This document shows positions 45,216-56,250 of a DNA stretch of 64,000 bases, in pieces; the stretch's first letter is position 1; the number at the start of each line of letters is the position of its first letter. The position numbers and the translations under genes are program-made. The notes below the pieces were generated by a model. It was not told the origin of the DNA. It saw only the letters and a program-made list of their open reading frames with translations, and did not search any database. Source of the stretch: Diospyros lotus (Eukaryota; Streptophyta; Magnoliopsida; Ericales; Ebenaceae); contig NC_068349.1 in assembly GCF_014633365.1 (NCBI RefSeq), forward strand, positions 17,684,753 to 17,748,752. Reading direction: 5' to 3'.

Positions 45216-46671
45216 GTTTTACATGGGGAGAGCTTGGCCCCGCTTAAAGATCTTGGTGGGTTAGGCTTATTGAGTCAATCTCTCTTATTCAAGGATTACA
45301 GTTTTTTTTTTTTTTTTTGTATTTTAAAATTCTTCACTCTTGAGTTTTAACATTATTTTAATTTTCTTATTTAAAAGATTCACATGATTTGTAGATTAGA
45401 TTGTGAAACTTATTGGGAAAAAGTGGATATTATAGGATCGTTTAATTATAATTTGAATATATAGAAAATTTTTGCTTGAAGAACATAAATATATTAGTGA
45501 TTGTTATATGTAGATATGTTGAGAAATGTCTAATGGTTTTTAGCATCCGATAGTCAATGGAGACAGACACACAAGAATTTATAGAGCAATAGTTTTTGTT
45601 ATGATAACATAACACATCTAATGGTCAAATATTATTTTTAATTTTTATTTTTAAATGTTAGGAAAGAGCAATATTATAAAACTTAAATATACAAAAACTG
45701 GTAGCAAAAGGGAACATAGCCTACAAAACAATGAACCGCATATTTTGAAATCTAAAATCAACCATTAAAATCTTTAAAAATAACTAATTAATATTATTGG
45801 CAATAAAAATGTGATTAGTGAATTTAGCTACAATTTTTGTTTTTTTAGATTTGGAACATTACATTATTCGATGTTAATTTTATTTATTTTTTGTAATGTA
45901 AGACATTACATCTCCCTTTTTGGTAAGTGAAACGTTATATTTCATTGCTATTTGTATAGGGACATCGCTTTGCATCGATTGCTATGCTTCTTTTATTTAG
46001 CAAGCAAACAAGCCAAATTTAGAATTTAAAACAACAAAATATATATAAAAATTATTAGGCCATGGCCTTGTGTGCATCTTCATTAATACTAATTCATCAA
46101 AATTACAATTGATTGATGAAAATTTAAAGCTCACAAGATGATGATGATGATAAACCAAACAAAGGAGAGGATTAGATGTGATGAGTGGTAGCATTAATGC
46201 ATAGACAAATACCACGAACACATTCTAGTTTGTCGTCAATAGAACGAGTCTTGTGACATTTAGCTAGAGTCGAACAATAGATGTCAGATGCTTCCATTGA
46301 GGTTGATTCCAGAGATTGACTCTTTTCCATCACCCTTGATCTGAAATTATCTAAATAAATAACAATAACAACAATTTAGTCTTAATTCCATTGTATAGAG
46401 TTAAAAATGTTAAAGAATAATTCATTAACCACCTTTAAATATTACATAAATAAACAAACAAAAACTCAATCCTCATAAGCAATTAACATTTATTATATGG
46501 ATGCATCCATTAGATCAACATAAAAATCCAAAGGAAGAGAGATGTGGAGAGTAATTGACCTGTGCAAGCAAAAACAAAGCACAACACTAATAACATATTG
46601 GTAAAAGAAGCCTTCTGATCCATATGAAATGATCTTTAAAAAAAAAAAAGAGCTTTATGAATGATGAAAGA
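45216..46671 (-). repeat. Peptide-cluster unit 2 (type II), gene-proximal part
   Basis: The left edge TTTTACATGGGGAGAGC and the following 1.4 kb match unit 1 in order. The unit stops at 46671, 48 bp upstream of the peptide start codon, where an LTR is inserted, and continues at 53337. The distance between unit starts is about 4.1 kb. Confidence 0.8.
46172..46623 (-). CDS. Secreted cysteine-rich peptide 2, paralogue with one cysteine lost
   Basis: Exon 1 (46623-46560) and exon 2 (46350-46172) join across a 209-bp intron at the same position and phase as in paralogue 1, again giving 80 residues. The signal peptide is MDQKASFTN, then MLLVLCFVFACT. The mature region has CSTLAKCHKTRS and CVRGICLC: the third cysteine is replaced by serine, leaving five, so one disulfide cannot form. 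The last 18 residues are nearly unchanged. By hand count, exon 2 differs at 16 of 59 residues with only about four or five silent changes. An LTR inserted 48 bp upstream of the ATG separates the gene from its own promoter, now 6.7 kb away, so expression may be lost or LTR-driven. Confidence 0.75.
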
Positions 46672-48080
46672 TGTCACGACCCGAATTCTAAATAGTCATG
46701 ACCGGCACTAATCCCTAGGTCCAGTGGCCCCACCAAGGATTAGTAAGCCTCTTCTCTAGCTTGATTTGCTAAAAGCATTAACACTACTAACAAAATATAG
46801 AAACATGGAGTAAAATACCATTTCAACTTTCCACAAAAATATTTCAATATCTCATATACAATAGCTGTACAAAAATATGAATATCCATCACACTACTGTC
46901 ATAAATACATATACAATCCCATATCTCGGGCCTTTGGCACCATTATGTTCCACAAAAATAAAAAGACAAAAGAACAGACTCAACAGTACATGTTTGTCTC
47001 CACAGAGCATCCTATATCACATCAGGAATCAAAAGGGGGTCTGACACCATACCAGAAGATTTGCTGTACCAATATTCAAAAGAAGAATCCCCTAAAAATA
47101 TTTTAATAAAAAGGGGTGAGTTTTGTGGACTCGCGAGTATAAAGTATGTCATGCTTACTAGGAGAGTATGCAATAAAAATGCTAGTATGAACATCATGAA
47201 TACAATAACATAATAATAATATGAACAACGAGAATATGTACCATAAATAGAATGGTGTGGAATAAAATCTTGGGAATCCAAACCTGAGAAATGACAATTC
47301 AAGTTCGAGTCTGGGGAGAAGATCGAACAAAATCTTGAGAATCCAAATCTATAATAAATAGAATGGTGTGGTCACATTTGGGTAATAAAAGTAGCAACGT
47401 AATAAGAATTACCGAAATTCCTAACCATTGCCTAACACCCTGAATCGGTTATTTTATACCTTGGCTCGCACAATATTCGAATTTGGAGCCATGGAATTCA
47501 TCGAGCTTAGCCATCGACTATGTCATCATGCCTCGCCTTGCATGCTACACGTAAGTGTATAATGGAACTACACACCCACTTATAGGCTGCAATAAAAATA
47601 ATATATATATTTTTATATTCCCCATAAACTAGTTTACTTTTAATATAGATAATATTTTTAAAGTTTCTCTTCTTTTCAAAATACATATATATTTATATTT
47701 ATGACTCAATTGGTAAATTTTTAAAACATAATAATTAATTAATTAGTGATTTAATAAATGGCTTAAAATAATGATTTGCAATATGTAAGCCTCAGAATAA
47801 AATGAATCCATCAGAAATCAGGATTCGGGATAAACCCAAGCCATCATCATAGGCTAGCCTAGAACGCACTTGGGGTCAGTCTTGTTCGGCCTCGAGTCAT
47901 CTAATAAGGTTTTGTCCTTAGCACTCCGATCAACAAAGTGACTCGCCAGTCACATCATCAATTCCAAGAGACCTAAGGAGAACCCAAATTAGATCGACGT
48001 CGATATCCTGAGTCGGATCAACCTAACCAAGTCATCCTAGGTTCACGGACAAGCGACAAGAAGGGAGAACAAGCCGAGTG

Positions 48081-50533
48081 TGTAATACCCGAGAAATTTT
48101 AAAGGACTCAAAGGTAATTTATCTTGGGGAAAAAATGGAATTCAAGGATAAATTAAGGGTATAACGGTAATTTATTACCGTATAGATGACTGAATCGACT
48201 ACCGGGAGTGCCCTGGAGCCGAGATACCAAAGAAAAATGATGTGGCATTAAGGAGCACCCCGAGATATGATTTATAGCATCGAAAGAAATAAGATTGGAA
48301 ATAGTTTTCTATACAGCTAAAATACAGCTGCCAATTAGGCTGCAATACCGAATTGTTATAGACGACTTCCCAGAAGTCAATGGAAGCTTGAGGGGACTTT
48401 GGTTTTTCATAAGGAACAACCCTTCAGTGGTTTTAGGAAGAAACGAAGAGGTTTAGGGCCAAAACGAAGATTCGGGTTTAAGTACAATTTTTTAAAATTG
48501 CTAGAGGGAGGCCGAAACAATATTTTTTTGGAATCCTCAAGGGTTAAATTGATGTTTTGGGACTTGAGGGTCTTAAATAGAGTATTGGAGAGTTCAGGGG
48601 CTGAGAAAAAAAGGGTCAAAAAGTAAAGGCCAAAAGTTGAGGGGCCAAAATGCAAAAAGGTGAAAAAGCTAGCAATGGAAGACTGACCAGCACATGGCCG
48701 GTCGGCCATGGATGCTTTCGGCCACAGGGATGGCATGAGGGTTGCTCAGGGATGACTTTTGATGAAGGCGTGGCCGACAACGGCCATAGGGGCAATAGGA
48801 TTTCAAGAAAAATTGGTCGAAAAATGGGGTCAATTTTATCAAAACCTACAAGTGATGATGGTGGTCGGTTAAGGCTGCTTGAAGGATGATCTAGGGGAGG
48901 TAGAGCCTCCTAAGGGGTTGGGTAAGGCGAGCAAGAGCGTTTCATCGCTCGAAATTGCCTATAAATAGGGCTAGGGTTTGGCCAAAAATAGGGGAGAAAT
49001 GAGCTTCAAATCTGCCGTGTTATTGAATGAATTGGAGCTCCAAAATAAGGGGCTTTTGTTGCCCATAGACTAAGGATGCATTCTGGGAAATTTGGGGGAT
49101 TTTCATGGAGGTTCGAATGTGTTTCGAGGGTTGCCGGAGATGGGAGGCGGACGCCGTGGCCGAAACTTCAAGCGGTCGGTTGACGGCCCTTCAATGCTTC
49201 TTTCAGCCTCCAAGGTATGCCATCCAGATCGAGCGAAGAAGAGGAAGAGGCTGGTGGAGAGAACTAGCATCACCGGCATGGCCATCGCCGGAGAAGACAA
49301 CCGGCACGTGGCCGGCACGCACGGGTCCTCACGTGCCGCCACTCGCCCTAGCAAGTGTGGGCGCGTGGGTCGTCCTAAAAATTTGGGAAAAATTCCTAAA
49401 AATCTAGAAAAATATTTTATCAAGGTCTGTGCAAAAAGATTTGGGTTTGGGATTCCTGATATATCGGTTTTAGCATCAAAGAACCCCGTTTTGCTTGAAA
49501 ACGTAACATCCGAGTAAGTTCAGTATTTTTCCCATGAAGTTCATAGTCTATTATGAATTGTTGTGGAAATAGATTTGAGAAAATAGTCTCAATGGTATTT
49601 ACTGGAACTTTTAGAAGGAAAAGTGGAAGAAAATAAAGGAAAAATGAAATAAATTGGATTATGGAAATCTTTAGTGATTAAATATTATTTTTATGATTGA
49701 GGTGATTGAGATGATATGATTGGTGCAACTTTTGAGAGTTGGCACGAGATTCGAGGTCAGGCACACATATCGAGGCGAGTGCGCTTTTTGAGGTGTCCTG
49801 ATCTTTTGGACAAAGGTGAGTTTTCCTATCCTAACTATAGTTTCTTAAGTGGTTTTCTCACAAGAACTTATATTCATGACATGTCTATTATATGTGTATG
49901 TTGTTATGAATGCAATATCCATTTTGTCATATTGCACGGAAAGTCGTAATAATTGCATGACACGATATTATTGTCACATTGTTATTTGTGCATGGGAACT
50001 TGATGTCGCCCCCAGAGTATAGCCGTAATTCCCCTAGGGCAATGATGGAATAACGTTAGGCTTATCCTACAGAGGTTCGGGATTTGCCTAGGATTCCGTG
50101 CTGAGCTGGTGGGCTTGAGAAGTTACATTAGGGGCAAATGTTGTTCATGTTATCGTAGGTTGAGATATGACGGCACGTGATGGCGAGGCCGATGGATTCA
50201 GCGAGCTGACTCGGATATGTTTTAGCTGATGCTTTATTGATGATTAGTCTTGTTAGAATATTATGGAATCTCCATGTATTTATGTATTTCAATATTGAGG
50301 ATATGATGTTAACTATGGTACGAATTCTTATGTTATAAATAAAATGAATTGATTATGTACCATATCAGGTTTCGATTATCGCTTCCGCATTTTTAATGAT
50401 TTGCTGGGGGTTTTGTTTGGAATCCGGTACTTAAGGTTAAGTTATGTACCGAGAAAGAAAGAAAAAATAATTTATGTATATTTTGGGCCCTAGCATAGTG
50501 ACATACTCTATAAGAGAAAAGTGGGGTGTTACA
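48081..50533 (+). mobile_element. Solo LTR of the TGTAATACCC family, target duplication GAGTG
   Basis: It runs from TGTAATACCCGAG to GGGGTGTTACA, 2453 bp, flanked by GAGTG at 48076-48080 and 50534-50538. It is the intact counterpart of the split LTR at 26135-41111. A CAAAGGTGAGT splice-donor-like motif lies near 49810. Open frames at 48399-49517 are weak and overlap on both strands. Confidence 0.92.
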
Positions 50534-51349
50534 GAGTGGGCCAGCCCAAGGGCTACCACAACTGGGTCAAGCCATGCCCAACACATTAGGTCATCCTAGG
50601 CCAAAACCTAACCCAACCCCAAAATCCCTCTTTTTCTTTTTTTCTTTTCTTTTCTTCTTCTTGATATTTTGCCATCGCCGGCGGATGAAATATAACCGAC
50701 CAGCATACCGATTCAAAGCCCTCGCTACAAACATCAACATATCTCAAAATAAGAACCACAAACGGTTAGATTTTAACAGATCTAAGAATTAATTTTCGGC
50801 TAAAATAGAGACGAAATCTGGCCATCGCCAGCCATTGGTCGTCGGGCATTTTTCTGACAATCGGAGGCTACCACAAGGTGCGCAGCACCTAGGTGACCAA
50901 CATACCCAAAAATAACAAAGATCAGATGGCTAGATTTTCATAGATCTAGGTTTAGTTTTTGGCCAAAAATAAAGCTCACTCCCTGTCACCACCGGCCAAC
51001 GTGGCCAGCAATTTCCGAAGATCAGAGATTGCCATCCGACACCCTCGACAAATCCGACTAACACATCCCAAATCCAACAAAATCCAACGGTTAGATCTTC
51101 ATAGATTTGACCTTAAACAACTGGCCAAAACCCACATCACGTCTATATACATATCTCCCATGAAACAACAGAACACCAACAAAGAACAAAGCATAATACT
51201 TACCTCTTTGTAGATTGGGGGCGCTTAAACGAAGGAGGTGAAGTCAGATCGAAGATCGAACGGCTTAATCGCTTGAAATCTATAGAAATCCGAGAGAGAA
51301 CAAGAGAGAAAGAGAGAGAGAGAGAGAGAGATTATTCCGGGGAGGGGGG

Positions 51350-53184
51350 TGAAAGTTAAGCAAGATTGCTACGGGGCAAGCAGCGTAGTTCAAAATTTTG
51401 AACCTTACCCCAATCGCGACGATTGGATTAACGTCGAAATCAAACAATCACATACATAATAAAGTAAATCTAACCTTTAGATTTTTGAGTCGTTTGCGGA
51501 TTTGAGCCGTCCAAGCGTCTGGCCTCTAACTTGTGATACGTGACGCGCGTCCGTTGGCGAGGAGAGCGGAATGGGAGTGCTAGCTCCTTCTCCTAACAAG
51601 GCTTATGAATAGACAGGAAAATAATTGATTTTCAACTCTTGAAAACCAACAAAATAAAAGACTTGATTTGGGCATCCCATAAAAGGCTATTTATAGAGAA
51701 GCAACCTCCTAGGGTTTCCCAAACCCTAATGGACATGGATTGGGCTAGCCTATTAATTCTAGTCCAACTAGAAATTAAAGTGGCTCAAATCCAATTATAA
51801 AATATTTGGCCCAAATCTAATTCAAGCCCAAATATTTAATATTTAATATTTGGCCCAAATCTAATTTAGCCCAAATATATATTTATTATTTAATATTTGA
51901 CCCAAATCTAATTTAACCCAAATATTTAATTTAATTTAATTTAATATTTGGCCCAAATACTTTATTTAGCCCAAGTATTAAATTAAGCCCAAATTATTAA
52001 ATTAGAAACTTCTTTCTAATTTAATCAATTGTTATTTTAGGAAACTCTTTCCTTTATGACGACCTTTCATTATATCGACGTCATTACGTTTGTTTATTCT
52101 TTTTCCCATGAGAACCTATGACGACACAACTTCTTGCCGAAGTGTCCCACTTAACCATACGTCCGCTTTCCTGGTTTAAGCCAGGGACCGTGCCTATTGC
52201 GTATGACTCATTAGGCTCCCAAATATGTTGGTAATGTGTCGGTACGAACACATAAGACAGGATTGGCTTCTAGCAAGGCATCATGCCTACCCAATTGTTC
52301 AGAAGGATTCATAATCCGTAAATAACCTTTCACGAGCATGGTTACCGTGTAATTCGATCATCTCGTCAATGTATTCTATGTGATCTCAAGTTGGCAATGT
52401 GTTGCTTGATTATGATCACATAAGTCTTTCTTCGGTTATCCGGATATCTACACTTAATAGAAAGTGAATCAATAACTCCTTATTGATCTCTTTCAACATG
52501 GCCATGGATTTAAAGTGAATATCTACCGAAGGCGCCTTAGATACATCATCCTCTATCAAGGGATAGACGAGTCCCATTTTGGTTATGCACCCATCTCCAT
52601 AGGCCTCATGATATGCCCAACGATTGCCCACGTGCAACCTTTATCTAAGCCCATCGAAACGATGTCAAAGCATATCGGTCTTCTTATGAGATGACCGTGA
52701 CAATCTCAGGTTTAAGGATTAGTTACACCCATCTCGTATGAGAATTCCATCAACATGTAACCAAAATGGATTCTTATGGCGAGTCATATTCAGTGACACG
52801 TTCTCCAACATTGGTCATTTATGTACTTGTCTAGGCATCTCCATGCCTATGGGTGTGAGACCCCCATTGCTATCACATAGCAAAAACATAGCACATACAA
52901 GTCTTACCGCAATTGTCAATGTCCATTCTTGACATTGCTACGACTTGGGACATTTAATGATGTTGGGAAACTGTGATGCATCATCTCACATCTTTATAGA
53001 TTAATCACAGTATACATCATATGGACTTCTATCTAGTTTCATCCGATCATTACATTAATTACAAGAAACTAATAGAACGACTTCTTGTAGAATTAAATAA
53101 CTCTTTATTCAATATGAAATATGATTACAAATGTCAGTGTACAATTTGCCCAATCTGATTGGGTCTAGAGCACCTACACTAACA
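51350..53184 (-). mobile_element. Solo LTR, TGTTAGTGTAGG family, copy 1
   Basis: On the minus strand it starts TGTTAGTGTAGGTGCTC at 53184 and ends GCTTAACTTTCA at 51350. It matches 61359-63329 throughout (for example GGGGCAAGCAGCGTAGTTCAA on the plus strand). The flanks GGGGG and TGGGG suggest a 5-bp duplication with one change. No polyprotein is present. The style is copia-like, by inference only. Confidence 0.85.
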
Positions 53185-53336
53185 TGGGGGTTGCCCGTGC
53201 GCCTGCCCCTTTTCTTTTTATATTTTTCTTTCTTTTTTTTATATACATATATTATTTTACTTATTTATTATTTATTTTTTTCAGAATTAAATTATTAATA
53301 CCATTATTATTATTTTTTTTTCTAGTTCTTTACAAA

Positions 53337-55058
53337 ATATGAATGATGAACGATGATGTACATGCAATTGTCCTCTCCATTGTGCTCTATATATATAGCT
53401 CACATTGTTCTTTTATAAGAAATTATATAAAAAAAAAATGCTAAATTAGGCTACCCATTGAATGTGTATATTTTCTTTCTATTGTTTTCTATATTAAGAA
53501 ATTTTTTTACTCATCTGACTAATTGCTCTAGCTAGTTGTCTGGTCGTTTAAGCTATGCAATTTAATTTTGATTTTCTAAGAAAATTTTCAACCTAATGAA
53601 TTTATCAAGTAGTCATTATTCATATATTTCTCATGGGAAATTTCCATTCCACATAGTATAATTTTTATATACAAATTGATGTGCCCTGAAAAACAAGTGG
53701 ATTAACAAAAATAAAAGAAAGAATCTAAAGAAGGAGACAATTCCACATGGCCAGGTGGGGGGACCCTGCGTGCATGGTTGCGACTTGTCACACAGGCACT
53801 GCAGTAACCCCACGCGCGCCCACATCGCTGCCTTGCCCAGTGTGCGCGTGCTCCGAATTGCATCAACCCCACATGAGCCAGCGCCGCTGCACTACTGCCT
53901 AGCCCCCTGTGCACGTGCTCGTGAAGCCTCGTGCATGTTCCCATACTAACCTGCACTTCCACGCCCTCGCGGCCAGCACCCTCAGGTGATCCCCACTCGG
54001 GGGTGCCATGGGCAGCTCTACGCACTGCTGACCCCCTCGCCATGGCATGCTTGCTCTAGCACCCTTAAGGACCCTCACCCAGGGGTGTCTCGCACGCACC
54101 CCCGAGTGACCCTCACCCAATGATCCCCATTCGGGGGTGCCATGGGCATGCCTTGGATCCACACACCATCACTCCTACAAGACCCAATGAAGACCACCTC
54201 CGAGTTACTCACCAAGGAAATTGGGTCACCCAACACCCGATTGCCTTTTCCATTGCTATAAATAGGAGAGTCCTCTCTATCTAGGGTATGCAATCTCTGA
54301 CACTCACACTTCCTTCTTTCATTTAACTATCCCATACTTTTGAGAGACTAACTTAAGCATTAGAGGGTCTGCGTGGGGATCCATACCCATGCCCCTAACC
54401 GATTCTCTTTCCAAACAAGTCACTCATCGCTTGTAAGGGTCATCCATCGTTGTAACTCTCCCTCGAGTGAGTCATTCATCGCTTGGAGAAGTCATCCATC
54501 ACTGTCACACTTCCTCGAGTGAGTAACCCATCGCTGTCACCCTCCCCTGGGTTAGTCATCCATCATCCGGACAAGCCATCCTTCTACCATCTTAAGACGG
54601 TCTCCTATACATAAATTTATTGTTGTAGTCATGCAACAACAGAAATAATCTCATTATTCATTAATGACATGGTAATGGGTAATTTCTATGAATATGATTA
54701 TATTTTAGACAACTAGAAATTCATATGCATGCATTTCTTATTTGGTGCATCTTAATTCTAACCTTAATATATATATATATCTGATTGATAATATACTCCA
54801 AAACCGATATATGTCTTATGTTATTACTTAGCTACTTAATTCTCTCATATCCAATCAAAAAATCACAGAAATATTTTATTATTCATTCAAAAATTGGTAT
54901 AATTATATTGAAAGTGCTATGTGAATTTACATGGAGTTCGTACATTTCATGGTGGCACCTTCGTTTTGTTTGGTACATTTTTAGTTTTTTTATTAAACAA
55001 AAATTGAATTATGGAGATATATCTTCATTAGCTATAATGATAGCCTTTAAAAGAAAAT
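53337..55058 (-). repeat. Peptide-cluster unit 2, upstream part, split by a Tat-type solo LTR
   Basis: It resumes with TGAATGATGAACGATG, the leader repeat seen at 42835. It then matches the upstream flank of unit 1, including the TATA run near 53390, TTTCTCATGGGAAATT and GGTGGCACCTTCGTTTTG. The LTR at 53680-54641 interrupts it. It ends near AGCCTTTAAAAGAAAA, earlier than unit 1, where another insertion begins. Confidence 0.8.
53680..54641 (+). mobile_element. Tat-type solo LTR
   Basis: It starts TGTGCCCTGAAAAAC and ends GTCATGCAACAACA; both ends resemble those of the 3' LTR at 16121-17362. A TATA box lies at 54257 and ACTTAAGCATTAGAGGG at 54350. Repeats of GAGTGAGTCA and CATCCATCG follow near 54460-54570, as in the other copy at 17210-17310. 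The host sequence resumes on both sides. A clean 5-bp duplication is not obvious. Confidence 0.8.
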
Positions 55059-56250
55059 TGTAAGGTCCCCTAATTAATAATCAATGGTTACATATATATA
55101 TATTTTCCCCGGGGACCCGATGCCAGCACGGTTACCAAAAACTCATGGCGACATCTTCCTTGAAAACCCTTGTAACACCCCACTTTCTCATGCGTGTTAT
55201 AACTTAGGACAATTTTGGGATAATAATTTTTTTTTCCTAAAAACTATTGCCAAACCATATCATTTTTCATATCCATCCCAAAATTTTCATACATCTATCT
55301 CGAAAGAGAATTATCATAAACATCAAATGCAGAAGCTAGAATCAAACCTAACATCTTAATATTAATTATAAATCAATTCTTTCATCCTCATTAACCATAA
55401 ATAAGGTTATACATTATTATTCCTCAAAACGTTTAGAATTCGAAGTAGCAGAACTTAAATACATGTGCTACATAACATACATTCAATTTATCATGCACTC
55501 TGTTAAGTGCCATTTCATGCCTCATTCATCTTCGTTTTTGTTACAATCTCTATCTGGAATTTTGAATATTTTAGGAGCAAGGCCCAAGTTAGATGATGAA
55601 TCATCTAAGTAAGGGTACAAGACATATTTCGTGCATGGATGCAAAATATCCTTTTCCATATCATTTCAGTTTGAGCTGATTGTACCTTATTACTACTCCT
55701 CATTTTCATAGCCTCCTTACCAGGCCGAGGTGTATGGGTGCACCCTTAGAAGAGCAGTGGTCCCAGCTCGTACACTCAAACCCTTATGCAAATGCACGAT
55801 CAACAATATCATCATGTACATATGCATATTTCATCATCAACCCATGTAAATGTAATCTACATGAACATATTCACATCAAGACATGACAACATGATAAAAT
55901 CATTTACTTAAAATCAGGTTTTGGGTAGAACCACTTACTTTCTCAAGTTTATCAGGTTACCTCGATATTTTCATCTTGCCTTAAAATACGTGCATCATCT
56001 TGATTTGCGTGCATCATCGAAATACGTATCGATGACTTATCTTGAGCTTTTAAATCTACGAGTTGGAAATTCTCTGGATCTGTCCAAACTTGTCGGTCTC
56101 AAGTTATATTCTTGAAGATTTCTTCTAAGTCATGAAGACCGTTTTAAGTTATATCTTAAAAATTGGTTCAAGTGTTATCTTTTCAAGTTTCATTCAAACT
56201 TCAAGTTCGATTGGCTTGAGTTCGTGGAAAAATTTAAAACAAAAGGCAGA
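55059..56250. mobile_element. LTR-derived DNA (TGTAAGGTCCCC and TGTAACACCCC starts)
   Basis: TGTAAGGTCCCC at 55059 directly follows the peptide unit, and TGTAACACCCCAC begins at 55171. Both look like LTR or LTR-reverse-complement ends, which suggests one insertion inside another. No right ends were found and no protein motif is present. The open frames here are short and featureless. Confidence 0.45.

Larger units (their letters stand above)
46672..53336 (-). mobile_element. Ty3/gypsy-like LTR, minus orientation, with two solo LTRs inserted
   Basis: The plus strand starts TGTCACGACCCG at 46672 (reverse complement of CGGGTCGTGACA) and ends TTCTTTACA at 53336. The flanks AAAGA and AAATA differ at one base and are a probable target duplication. 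Without the solo LTRs at 48081-50533 and 51350-53184 the element is about 2.4 kb and has no pol, so it is itself a solo LTR. Its parts are 46672-48080, 50534-51349 and 53185-53336. A (GA)n run lies at 51303-51331. Frames such as 47012-47330 and 50526-51213 have no domain. Confidence 0.7.

Noticed and set aside
52416..52932. Open frames that recur at 62583-63075
   Set aside because: Their conservation reflects two copies of the same LTR; no domain and no pattern of preserved codons was seen.
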